Origin: Enterococcus faecalis_A | Lineage (GTDB): Bacteria; Bacillota; Bacilli; Lactobacillales; Enterococcaceae | Assembly: GCA_051295955.1 (NCBI GenBank) | Contig: JBPDWA010000002.1 | Coordinates: 186,001 to 250,000, forward strand | Length of the DNA stretch: 64,000 nucleotides | Reading direction: 5' to 3' | Shown here: piece after piece, positions 16,125 through 23,662 of the stretch | How the letters are laid out: the number at the start of each line of letters is the position of its first letter | How positions within the stretch are numbered: the stretch's first letter is position 1 | Program-made: the position numbers and the translations under genes | Notes under the pieces: generated by a model | Told to the model about the DNA's origin: nothing | Seen by the model: only the letters and a program-made list of their open reading frames with translations | The model's database searches: none

Positions 16125-17429
16125 ATGGAGCCTACAAATAATAAAATTACCGCCAGAATGAGTCCATTGCGATCCAAACGAACATCGCCAACACTCGAAA
16201 ATTTGAGGAATCGACGTCAACAGCCTACGGTTAGAAATGCGGAGATCAACAGAAACGTCCGCAATCAAGAAATAAGTGGATCCAAATTGTCGCCAGTTAA
16301 TTCCGCTACGGGCACCATGCTTAAGGAATCGAAATCTGACCAAAGATTTACCACTCCTCAAGCAAGTTCTGACAACATTTCACCAAAAGAACGAATTGAT
16401 CGTTGGCTTCATCTGGCTTTTAAGGAAAACGTCTCGGATATTCACTTAGTTGAAGGTGTACCTCCGATTTTCCGCAAGCATGGTAACTTACAACCAATTG
16501 AAGCGACCGCTAGCTTATCCTCAGCGGAGATTGAAGCAATGGGCAAAACGTTATGCAGCCAAAGACAATGGCAGGAATTTAAAGAAAAAGGGGAAACTGA
16601 CTTAGCCTATGACTTAGTGGATACGTGTCGTTTTCGGGTGAATATTTTTCGTCAAATGGATACCGTCTCCATCGCATTGCGACAAATTCCTATAGCAATT
16701 CCTGAGCTTAGTTCGCTGGGCGTGCCGAGTATTTTAAAAACCTTAGTGCATAAAAGCCAAGGATTATTTTTAGTGACAGGACCTACCGGATCCGGGAAAT
16801 CCACTACGTTAGCCTCAATGTTGGATTATTTGAATAAGACGAAGAAGACTCACATTTTAACTTTGGAAGACCCTATAGAGTACATTCATAAACATGAAAA
16901 AAGTATTATCTCGCAACGGGAAATAGGGCGTGATACACAATCTTTCAGTAATGGCTTACGAGCTGCTTTACGACAGGACCCGGATGTTATTTTGGTGGGA
17001 GAGCTCCGAGACTTTGAAACTATTTCTATTGCATTAACAGCTGCCGAAACCGGACACTTAGTGCTAGGGACGCTCCATACCTCTAGTGCTCCGACTACTA
17101 TTGAACGGATTGTTGATGTTTTTCCGGCAGAGCAGCAAGCCCAAATTCGAACGCAGTTAGCTGGAGCCCTGATTGGGATTTTATCCCAACGACTATTGCC
17201 GCTGATCTCTGGCAACGGGCGTGTGGCAGCTACTGAAATGCTAGTGAATACGCGAGGTATTGCTAGTCTAGTTCGATCAGGGAAAACACATCAAATTAAT
17301 AATATGCTACAGATGGGTAAAGCTACAGGAATGCACACCATGCAAGCTTCTCTTCAGCAGCTAGTAGCAACTGGCCGCGTTGATGGGGATGTTGCTGATA
17401 ATTTGTTGGAAGAAGGAAGTGAATCGTAA
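16125..17429 (+). CDS. pilT: Type IV pilus retraction ATPase PilT
   Basis: 434 residues. The catalytic core (about 88-425) carries Walker A GPTGSGKST at 219-227, Walker B VILVGELRD, the HLVLGTLHT His box and IASLVRSGKTHQI, the counterpart of the PilT AIRNLIREGK motif. It lacks the zinc cysteines of PilB. PilT depolymerises the pilus and drives twitching or DNA uptake, so its presence argues for a retractile pilus rather than a simple competence pseudopilus. Unusual is an N-terminal extension of about 85 residues that is basic and probably disordered (ITARMSPLRSKRTSP...NRRQQPTVRN), which ordinary PilT proteins lack. GGAGAGA precedes the ATG. Confidence 0.95.
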   Translation: MEPTNNKITARMSPLRSKRTSPTLENLRNRRQQPTVRNAEINRNVRNQEISGSKLSPVNSATGTMLKESKSDQRFTTPQASSDNISPKERIDRWLHLAFKENVSDIHLVEGVPPIFRKHGNLQPIEATASLSSAEIEAMGKTLCSQRQWQEFKEKGETDLAYDLVDTCRFRVNIFRQMDTVSIALRQIPIAIPELSSLGVPSILKTLVHKSQGLFLVTGPTGSGKSTTLASMLDYLNKTKKTHILTLEDPIEYIHKHEKSIISQREIGRDTQSFSNGLRAALRQDPDVILVGELRDFETISIALTAAETGHLVLGTLHTSSAPTTIERIVDVFPAEQQAQIRTQLAGALIGILSQRLLPLISGNGRVAATEMLVNTRGIASLVRSGKTHQINNMLQMGKATGMHTMQASLQQLVATGRVDGDVADNLLEEGSES

Positions 17430-18641
17430 GTGGCCTTATATAGCTATCAAGGATCAGATTATTATGGAACGAAGTCCAAGGGAAGCTTGCGGGCTAATAG
17501 CTTAACTGAAGCTCGAGAAATGCTTAAAAAGAAACGGATCAAACCTACCAGCTTGGTGGAACAAGAAGAAACCTTAGCAAATAAGGAAATTAAATTGTTC
17601 GATAAAGTAGGGTTAAAGCTGTTGGTAGCCTATTTGCGTCAGTTTGCTACGCTTATTTCAGCAGGGATTACAGTGTTGGATGCTTCCAGAATGTTGGAAG
17701 AGCAACAGAAAAATAAAAAATTCCAACAAATTCTGACTGAAGTGAAAGAAGATGTTGATAGTGGCAAACCGCTTTCTCAAGCGTTTCAAGCCCACCCGAA
17801 TGCTTTTCCAATATTGTTGATCAATATTATTGCTGTTGCGGAAATGTCAGGCTCTTTAGAGCAGAATTTAATTGCAATGGCGGATTATTATGAAAAGCGC
17901 TCAGAAAATCGTAGCGGCATTATATCGGCTATGATTTATCCTATTATCTTAGTGTTATTGACTATTGTTGTTAGTATTATTTTATTAGTGACTATTGTAC
18001 CAATGTTTGTGGAAGTATTTGAATCTTTTGATTCTAAGTTACCGGCAATTACCGTTGCAACTATGGCGATTAGTGATTTTTTAAAAACAAAAGGGATTTA
18101 TTTAGCAGGTGCCCTTATCTGTGTAGCTGGTGGTTTGCAAATTGCAAAGCGTAACGCTAGTTTTTTGTTTAGCTATCATTCATTTTTATTAAAGCTTCCG
18201 TTATTCGGAGAATTGCTAACCAAAAACTCTTTTTCTTTATTTATGACAACCTTATCTACTTTGTTGTCCAGTTCTGTTCCAATGGTTGCAGCCTTAAATA
18301 TGAGTAAAGAGGTGGTTTCTAATCTTGCTATTCGTAAAGTGATTGCTGAGTGTGAACTGAAAATCGAAGAAGGAGGCAAGCTGAGTGATGTTTTTCGAAA
18401 AAGCTCAGTTGTTCCGATTCTCGTTATCCAAATGGTTCAGATTGGAGAAAGCACTGGAGCTCTGGAAGATATGTTGGCTCATTTAAGTCGTATTTATCAA
18501 AAAGAAGTTGATGAAACTGGAAAACGAATAAAAACGATTTTAGAGCCGCTTGTGATACTTGCTATTTGTATTATTGTTGGATTGATCGTAGCAGCAGTTA
18601 TGATTCCGATGTTCAGTTTATTTAGTGCTGTTCAAGGGTAA
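17430..18641 (+). CDS. pilC: Type IV pilus platform protein PilC (GspF family)
   Basis: 403 residues, the usual size. GTG start directly follows the pilT stop; AAGGAAGTG lies just upstream. Two homologous T2SSF cytoplasmic domains (about 60-185 and 265-390) with the typical LRQFATLISAGITVLDA and FMTTLSTLLSSSVPMVAAL starts. Three membrane helices are visible: about 168-195, 213-232 and 372-400. PilC sits in the membrane and transmits rotation from PilB/PilT to the pilins. The order pilB-pilT-pilC corresponds to pilF-pilT-pilG of Streptococcus sanguinis. Confidence 0.95.
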   Translation: MALYSYQGSDYYGTKSKGSLRANSLTEAREMLKKKRIKPTSLVEQEETLANKEIKLFDKVGLKLLVAYLRQFATLISAGITVLDASRMLEEQQKNKKFQQILTEVKEDVDSGKPLSQAFQAHPNAFPILLINIIAVAEMSGSLEQNLIAMADYYEKRSENRSGIISAMIYPIILVLLTIVVSIILLVTIVPMFVEVFESFDSKLPAITVATMAISDFLKTKGIYLAGALICVAGGLQIAKRNASFLFSYHSFLLKLPLFGELLTKNSFSLFMTTLSTLLSSSVPMVAALNMSKEVVSNLAIRKVIAECELKIEEGGKLSDVFRKSSVVPILVIQMVQIGESTGALEDMLAHLSRIYQKEVDETGKRIKTILEPLVILAICIIVGLIVAAVMIPMFSLFSAVQG

Positions 18642-18669
18642 TTGATATAAAAGTGAGGTTTTGTTGACT

Positions 18670-19230
18670 ATGCATAGAAAAAGAGTTAAAATTGAAAATT
18701 TTCGGAAACATTTAATAGAAGATGAACGAGGATTGTCGTTAGTTGAACTGTTAGCTGTAGTAGTGATTCTAGCGATTATTGCTGGTATCGGGTTTGTCGG
18801 AATTGGTCGAATAATTCAAAATGCGCGGGAAGATGCGGCAGTTGCTACTGTGAAGAGAGTCTATGAAGCTGCTAAGTTATATGTTTCAACATCGAATAAG
18901 CACTTAGGTGCTTACAAAGGTTGGCTGGATAACAAAGATAAGAATGACTACATCAATGAATATGACTTCACTGTGAAAACCTTAATGGATGAAGGGGTCT
19001 TTGATGGTGTACCGGTAAAAGAAGAAAGTGGCTATTGGGTAGAAAAACCGGCGGAGTCTGGCATTGTCGATCCTCGTTACATTTCCTTTATCTTATGGCC
19101 TGATAAGGGGTTAACCATGAGCTGGCAGAGAGGTTGTTTTAGGGCTGGGAAGAAGAAATCTCTACAAAAACTTTTTTTGGACGAAAGTACTATTATAAAC
19201 CTAACAAAAGAGCAGTTGTTCGGGGGATAA
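18670..19230 (+). CDS. Major-type type IV prepilin 1
   Basis: 186 residues from the ATG at 18670; TTG codons at 18661 and 18664 are alternatives closer to GTGAGG. A 21-residue charged leader ending DERG is followed by LSLVELLAVVVILAIIAGIG, with Glu5 of the mature protein. The first 30 mature residues are nearly identical to those of the second pilin downstream, including the IGRIIQNxREDA helix. The C-terminal domain differs and contains a Trp/Gly-rich part. Position directly after pilC matches the pilE1 gene of S. sanguinis. A main fibre subunit is likely, but which of the two pilins dominates cannot be told from sequence. Confidence 0.92.
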   Translation: MHRKRVKIENFRKHLIEDERGLSLVELLAVVVILAIIAGIGFVGIGRIIQNAREDAAVATVKRVYEAAKLYVSTSNKHLGAYKGWLDNKDKNDYINEYDFTVKTLMDEGVFDGVPVKEESGYWVEKPAESGIVDPRYISFILWPDKGLTMSWQRGCFRAGKKKSLQKLFLDESTIINLTKEQLFGG

Positions 19231-19238
19231 ATTATATA

Positions 19239-19252
19239 ATATAAAAGTGAGG
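19239..19252 (+). repeat. 14 bp duplicate of the pilin-1 ribosome-binding region
   Basis: ATATAAAAGTGAGG occurs exactly at 18645-18658, just before pilin 1, and again at 19239-19252, just after it. Both are followed by a TTG within 8 bases. At the second site no pilin frame follows. This suggests a tandem pilin duplication of which the second copy was lost. Confidence 0.6.
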
Positions 19253-19368
19253 AATTGATTATAATTAATAACTTAATCAGAAAAACTTTATTAAGAAATA
19301 AATAGGAGCAGAAGTTTTATATTTCTGTTAACTATAAATAGTTTGCTTGAAAGGAGGGGAGAGCATTC

Positions 19369-19416
19369 ATGTTAAAGAGTAAGAAAAAGAATAAGGGTAG
19401 CTATTATGACCCTTAA
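19369..19416 (+). CDS. 15-codon frame with an ideal ribosome binding site
   Basis: AAGGAGGGGAGA (19351-19362) stands about 7 bases before an ATG that opens only MLKSKKKNKGSYYDP and a stop. The Lys-rich start looks like a prepilin leader cut short. It may be a remnant pilin gene or a translated leader peptide. Confidence 0.35.
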   Translation: MLKSKKKNKGSYYDP

Positions 19417-19941
19417 ACATTCAACTGTTAAATCTTGTAATAATTATAAAGTTTGTATCCTGTAACAATATTTTGCAATAGTTGACTTCTAAAATTAAAG
19501 GATCCATAGTATTAAGAGCTAAGATTTTGTGTTTATTGCAATAAAATTATAAGATTTCAATCATCTGTAACTGCGAGTATATGTAAGCAACCCTTACCAT
19601 AGCTGAATAACTTTTAGACTTTTTGATAATTACTGTAATATATTATTTATTTTATATTTTTTGAAAAGTGAAGAGCAATGAAGAAAAGTGGCAAGTTGGC
19701 TTCAGATAAAATAATAGTTAAACTTCATCAATGCAAGTAAAGGTATAGTGAGTGAACTGTTTTATAGCCAATTACAAATGTACTTAGCGCTGTTTAGTTA
19801 ATTAGAAATTTTATTTTGCGTCAATATTTTTTAAATAAAGCGTATTGAAAATAGTAAGACAAATAGCTGTTCCTTTACAACTATAAAAAATGTAAGTCAA
19901 CTAGAAATTATTAATTTATCAATAAACTAGGGGGAAAAATT

Positions 19942-20475
19942 ATGTTAGATTTGGTTTTACACAATGAAGAAGTAAAAAAAGAAAATCGCGTGAAAGCTTT
20001 ACTGAAAGACGAAAACGGTTTGTCACTTGTTGAACTGTTAGCGGTAGTGGTAATTTTGGCAATTATTTCAGGTATCGGTGTCTTGGGCATAGGAAGAATC
20101 ATTCAAAATTCGCGTGAAGATGCACGAGTAGCGGATGTACAACAAGCGTTTAATGCTGCAGTGTTATACCGTTCATCTAATCCTACATTAGGAGAGGGGC
20201 AAACTACTCCAACTCAATTTTCTTTAGCAGATCTAAAAGAAGCAGGATTGTACGAAAGTACTGCTGGTTGGCAGAAGGATAAACTTACATCTGTTAAATT
20301 TACCATTCAGTCTAATGGAACTATGACAATCAATGTTCCAGCAGGAGCATTAAAAGCGGGACAGAAAACATCTAAAGCTTTAGTTGCTTCAGCAACCTCA
20401 GGTACAACAACTTCAACAACGTCAGAGCTTACACAATCTGATGTTAATAACTTAACGCGTGGTAATTTATTTTAA
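19942..20475 (+). CDS. Major-type type IV prepilin 2
   Basis: 177 residues, ATG preceded by AGGGGGA. A 26-residue charged leader ends in DENG, then LSLVELLAVVVILAIISGIG with Glu5. The N-terminal helix is almost the same as in pilin 1. The globular part ends in a Ser/Thr-rich segment (ATSGTTTSTTSELTQ) and has no cysteine pair. The long upstream gap and very strong ribosome binding site would fit a highly expressed main subunit. Two such similar pilins side by side recall PilE1/PilE2 of S. sanguinis, which form a mixed fibre. Confidence 0.92.
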   Translation: MLDLVLHNEEVKKENRVKALLKDENGLSLVELLAVVVILAIISGIGVLGIGRIIQNSREDARVADVQQAFNAAVLYRSSNPTLGEGQTTPTQFSLADLKEAGLYESTAGWQKDKLTSVKFTIQSNGTMTINVPAGALKAGQKTSKALVASATSGTTTSTTSELTQSDVNNLTRGNLF

Positions 20476-20527
20476 ATAAAAATGAAAGTTAAGCTAACTA
20501 ACTAAGAAAAGAAAACGAGGTTTTTTG

Positions 20528-21280
20528 ATGAACGATCTATTACAAAATATACCACACTTAGTAATTTATGGTTATGTCTTTATCATAGGAATATGCTTAG
20601 GCTCATTTTTTTTAGTAGTTGGCTATCGCCTCCCTAAACGGGAATCTTTATTGAAAAATTCACATTGCGAAAGCTGTCAGCATCCGCTGTCAGCTTTGCA
20701 ATTGATTCCATTAGTATCCTATCTAATTGCCAGAGGAAAATGCAAATATTGTCAGGAGAAAATTTCGATTAGCACTCTTATTTTTGAGCTGCTTTGCGGT
20801 TGTTTATTTGCTTTTTCAACTTGGCTTTTTTGGGGACAACGAGAAATGTTGATTGCTTGGAGCTTGACGGCATTATTGTTGATTATTAGTGCGACCGATT
20901 TTTTGTACCAATTGATTCCCAATAAAATAGTTGGTCCTTTTTTTGTAGGGGGAATCTTCCTTCGCTTACTGATTCCTCAGAATGATCTTTGGTGGTATCC
21001 ACTCGCTGGTTTTTTTGCCGGGTTTCTTCCTTTGTTTTTACTGGGAGCAGCTAGTAAAAAAGGGATGGGTGGTGGCGATATCAAACTCTTTGCTGTTTTA
21101 GGTGTATACATAGGACCTATTCAAGTCCTGATCACGTTGTTTGTGGCTTCGCTTATTGCGTTGTTATTTTATATTGCCCGTTTTATCTTTAGCGGAAAGA
21201 TGCAAAAATTTATCCCTTTTGGCCCGTTTATTGCTATTGGAACGGGAATTGTCTATTTTATGGCAGCTGGGTTACCCTAA
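20528..21280 (+). CDS. pilD: Prepilin peptidase/N-methyltransferase PilD
   Basis: 250 residues. The bifunctional membrane enzyme cuts prepilins after the Gly and methylates the new N-terminus. An N-terminal DiS_P_DiS domain has two CxxC pairs (HCESCQHPL and CKYCQEK). The aspartyl protease residues are Asp124 (SATDFLYQLIPN) and Asp184 in GMGGGDIKL. Eight hydrophobic segments can be counted, which is usual. ATG at 20528 follows GAGG. A second PilD (ComC) may exist elsewhere; this one is embedded between pilin 2 and pilM and is probably dedicated to the locus. Confidence 0.94.
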   Translation: MNDLLQNIPHLVIYGYVFIIGICLGSFFLVVGYRLPKRESLLKNSHCESCQHPLSALQLIPLVSYLIARGKCKYCQEKISISTLIFELLCGCLFAFSTWLFWGQREMLIAWSLTALLLIISATDFLYQLIPNKIVGPFFVGGIFLRLLIPQNDLWWYPLAGFFAGFLPLFLLGAASKKGMGGGDIKLFAVLGVYIGPIQVLITLFVASLIALLFYIARFIFSGKMQKFIPFGPFIAIGTGIVYFMAAGLP

Positions 21281-21332
21281 TTGTAATGAGACTGAGGCAA
21301 AGATAAGTTTAAAAATGAAGGTAGGAAAAAGT

Positions 21333-22367
21333 ATGTTTAGTAAAACGAAGATGCAAAAGATAGTTGGAATTGACATTCAAAAAAATTGTATTCGTTATTG
21401 TACTCAAAAAGGTGGAAAATTCATCTATGGTGAGCTAGTCATCAATGGAACAATTTTTAAAGATGACAAGTTACGCCAAGCGGAAAGTTTAGTTTCTGCA
21501 TTTCGTGAAATTAGCAAACGTTTAAAAATGCAGAGTTTTAACGTAGTGCTAACAGCATTGAATTCACGCTTGTTAATCCGACAAATTCCTTTAGGAAATA
21601 TGAAGACGGAAAAAGAAATTCGAGAATATATCTATTTAGAGCTGGGAGAGTCAATATCTTTACCTTTTGAAAATCCGATTTTCGACGTGCTGATACTGGA
21701 ACCTTCAAAAAACAAAAAGCCGCAGCAAAGCCGTAAAACAAAAGGGAAAAAACAGGCAGGACAATCAATGGTGATCCAGAGAAATCGTTTTGCTGTTAAC
21801 GGGAAAGTTCCGGTTATTGTAACCTCAGAGCCGATTTTAATTGAGTTGGGAGATGTACTACAAAAAGCCGGCTTAAAACTTGTGGGGGTAGATTGTAGCG
21901 CTTTGGCTTATACACGAATTTGCCATAAACAGATCAATTGGAGCGAAAACTTTGTTTTGGTGGAGTTAGATGCGGGCGTAGCAAATATCACATTCTTTGA
22001 AGAATTAGTGCCTACTTATACCCAATATGAAGACTACAATCAAGTGAATTGGAAATTTATGGAAACAGAACAGACAGTGCAGGTTGATTTTCGTGAGAGC
22101 ACTGAAATTGAAGCGCTGAAAAAGCTGGCTACAACGACGAACGATTTAATTCAATATTTTTTACAAGATCTTTCACCAGACTGTGATTTAGCTAAAATTT
22201 ATGTAGTTGGTGGACATCCATTATTGAAAAAAGAAGTCATTGATCTTTTTGCTGCTCGTATTGATTTGCCAGTTAAATCATTATCGCCTAGAGTGAATGA
22301 AAAAATGAAAAAAAGGCTGCCTAACCGCTTCTTATTAGCGGCCGGCTTAGCTTCAAAAGAGGTGTAA
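21333..22367 (+). CDS. pilM: Pilus assembly actin-like protein PilM
   Basis: 344 residues from the ATG at 21333, supported by AAGGTAGGAAA; another in-frame ATG at 21315 has nothing upstream. PilM is a cytoplasmic actin-fold ATPase that binds the N-terminus of PilN. Visible are the phosphate-1 segment IVGIDIQKNCIRY, the LVELDAGVANITFF phosphate-2 segment and the adenosine-loop IYVVGGHPLL. A basic Lys/Gln-rich insertion at about 125-150 (KNKKPQQSRKTKGKKQ) is unusual. It is 4 bp upstream of pilN in the typical M-N-O order. Confidence 0.88.
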   Translation: MFSKTKMQKIVGIDIQKNCIRYCTQKGGKFIYGELVINGTIFKDDKLRQAESLVSAFREISKRLKMQSFNVVLTALNSRLLIRQIPLGNMKTEKEIREYIYLELGESISLPFENPIFDVLILEPSKNKKPQQSRKTKGKKQAGQSMVIQRNRFAVNGKVPVIVTSEPILIELGDVLQKAGLKLVGVDCSALAYTRICHKQINWSENFVLVELDAGVANITFFEELVPTYTQYEDYNQVNWKFMETEQTVQVDFRESTEIEALKKLATTTNDLIQYFLQDLSPDCDLAKIYVVGGHPLLKKEVIDLFAARIDLPVKSLSPRVNEKMKKRLPNRFLLAAGLASKEV

Positions 22368-22371
22368 AACC

Positions 22372-22986
22372 ATGAATATTAACTTATTACCTAATAAATT
22401 TATCCGTAATCGAGCCTTTGAAGTAATTTTATTTTGTTCGATCATCGCTTTGGTGTGTACAATTGCTTTAGGATTGGGTGGTTTCTTTATTTATCAAATT
22501 CAAGCTAAAAAATATCTGAATGATATCAATACTTCTACAGTTGAAAATCGCTTGTTGGAACAGGAAGTAGCGAAGATGTCAGCCTCTAAGTCAGAAGAGT
22601 TGCAAACATTTCTTTTTAATCAAAAAAAAGAAATCTTTTTAGTTAATCCGATTATGACGACATTGGAACAAAAAGCAGCAGCCGTAGGCACAACGATTCT
22701 TTCTTATACGGTAGTTGTTCCAGATGGACAAGGGGATACAGCTGTTGGAGATGGTCGAGGACAAGATGGCTCAGCACTTTTTCCGTCGATTTCCTTGGTT
22801 GTAAAAGGTTCAATTTATGAAAATATCATCAAATTGAAATCATCCCTTGAATCCATTGAGTGGGTTTACGATGTGCAATATAAGGGAATTTACAACGAAG
22901 AACCGCCTGCACAAGCAGAAATCACTTTGCGTTTGATTAAGGAAAAAGCACCAAAATCTACTATAAAGGAGGCCAGCCATGACTAA
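22372..22986 (+). CDS. pilN: Pilus alignment protein PilN
   Basis: 204 residues. The N-terminal MNINLLPNKF is the motif that inserts into PilM; it is followed by a single membrane helix (VILFCSIIALVCTIALGLGGFFIY), a coiled-coil segment and a small extracytoplasmic ferredoxin-like domain. The gene overlaps pilO by 8 bases, so the partners should be made in equal amounts. It links the cytoplasmic ring to the extracytoplasmic alignment complex. Confidence 0.88.
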   Translation: MNINLLPNKFIRNRAFEVILFCSIIALVCTIALGLGGFFIYQIQAKKYLNDINTSTVENRLLEQEVAKMSASKSEELQTFLFNQKKEIFLVNPIMTTLEQKAAAVGTTILSYTVVVPDGQGDTAVGDGRGQDGSALFPSISLVVKGSIYENIIKLKSSLESIEWVYDVQYKGIYNEEPPAQAEITLRLIKEKAPKSTIKEASHD

Positions 22987-23635
22987 AGTTTATTTCACCA
23001 AAAAACATATGTTTGCTATCACAGTTATTGCCATAGCGATTTTAGGATTATTGCTGTCGCTGTGGCTGGCCTTGATTGGTCCTAAACGCAAACAAGTTCT
23101 TGGTTATAAAGGTCAGTTGACTACCTTAAAGGAAGAAAGTCAAAAAATTAACCAGGAGTTAGGCCAACTTCAGTCAAAACCAGATTTATTGGAATCAGCA
23201 GCTGTCAAAGAGCTTCCGCAAATTCCTAACGGCATTACACTAGAAGCTTACTTTGCTCAGTTAAACAAATTGGAACAGGAGTTATCATTAACCTTTAAAT
23301 CTTTCAGTTTCAATGATCAGGTTATTTATCCACAAGCTCAAAACGATGGAGCTACTTCTGATACAACGACAGAAGGGGCGAATTCAATTGAACCCTCTTT
23401 ATCGAAGCAATTTCGATCAGTTGATATCAGTATGGAAATTCTTAGCAACAACAAAGCGAATCTCTTGAAGTTTATCGATCGCTTGGAAAAACTGGAGCGT
23501 TTTTTAACTATCCAAACAGTAGATTATCGTCTAAGTGCTAGTGAAGGAGAGACGGTCTCTTGCTCGGCAAGTCTCGTAGCTCGACTCTATTACTTATCAA
23601 GTTATGAAACGGGTAAAGCGCTATCTGAAAAATAG
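22979..23635 (+). CDS. pilO: Pilus alignment protein PilO
   Basis: 218 residues with one N-terminal membrane helix (MFAITVIAIAILGLLLSLWLALIG), a coiled coil (QLTTLKEESQKINQELGQLQSK) and an extracytoplasmic domain ending in VARLYYLSSYE, the usual PilO layout. GGAGG lies 6 bases before the ATG inside pilN. PilO forms a heterodimer with PilN around the pilin exit path. No pilP or pilQ follows, as expected for a cell without an outer membrane. Confidence 0.85.
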   Translation: MTKVYFTKKHMFAITVIAIAILGLLLSLWLALIGPKRKQVLGYKGQLTTLKEESQKINQELGQLQSKPDLLESAAVKELPQIPNGITLEAYFAQLNKLEQELSLTFKSFSFNDQVIYPQAQNDGATSDTTTEGANSIEPSLSKQFRSVDISMEILSNNKANLLKFIDRLEKLERFLTIQTVDYRLSASEGETVSCSASLVARLYYLSSYETGKALSEK

Positions 23636-23662
23636 CTAACTATCAATGAAGGGGAGAGAAAG

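Larger units (their letters stand above)
19231..19941 (+). other. 711 bp gap between the two major pilin genes
   Basis: The gap starts with a second copy of the upstream region of pilin 1 (see repeat at 19239), then a 15-codon frame with a perfect ribosome binding site, and then about 500 bp of AT-rich DNA with scattered stops in all frames. Possible promoter elements (TTGACT at 19482, TTGATA at 19623) lack well-spaced partners. It looks like the site of a lost pilin gene or a long 5' leader for pilin 2. Confidence 0.5.
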
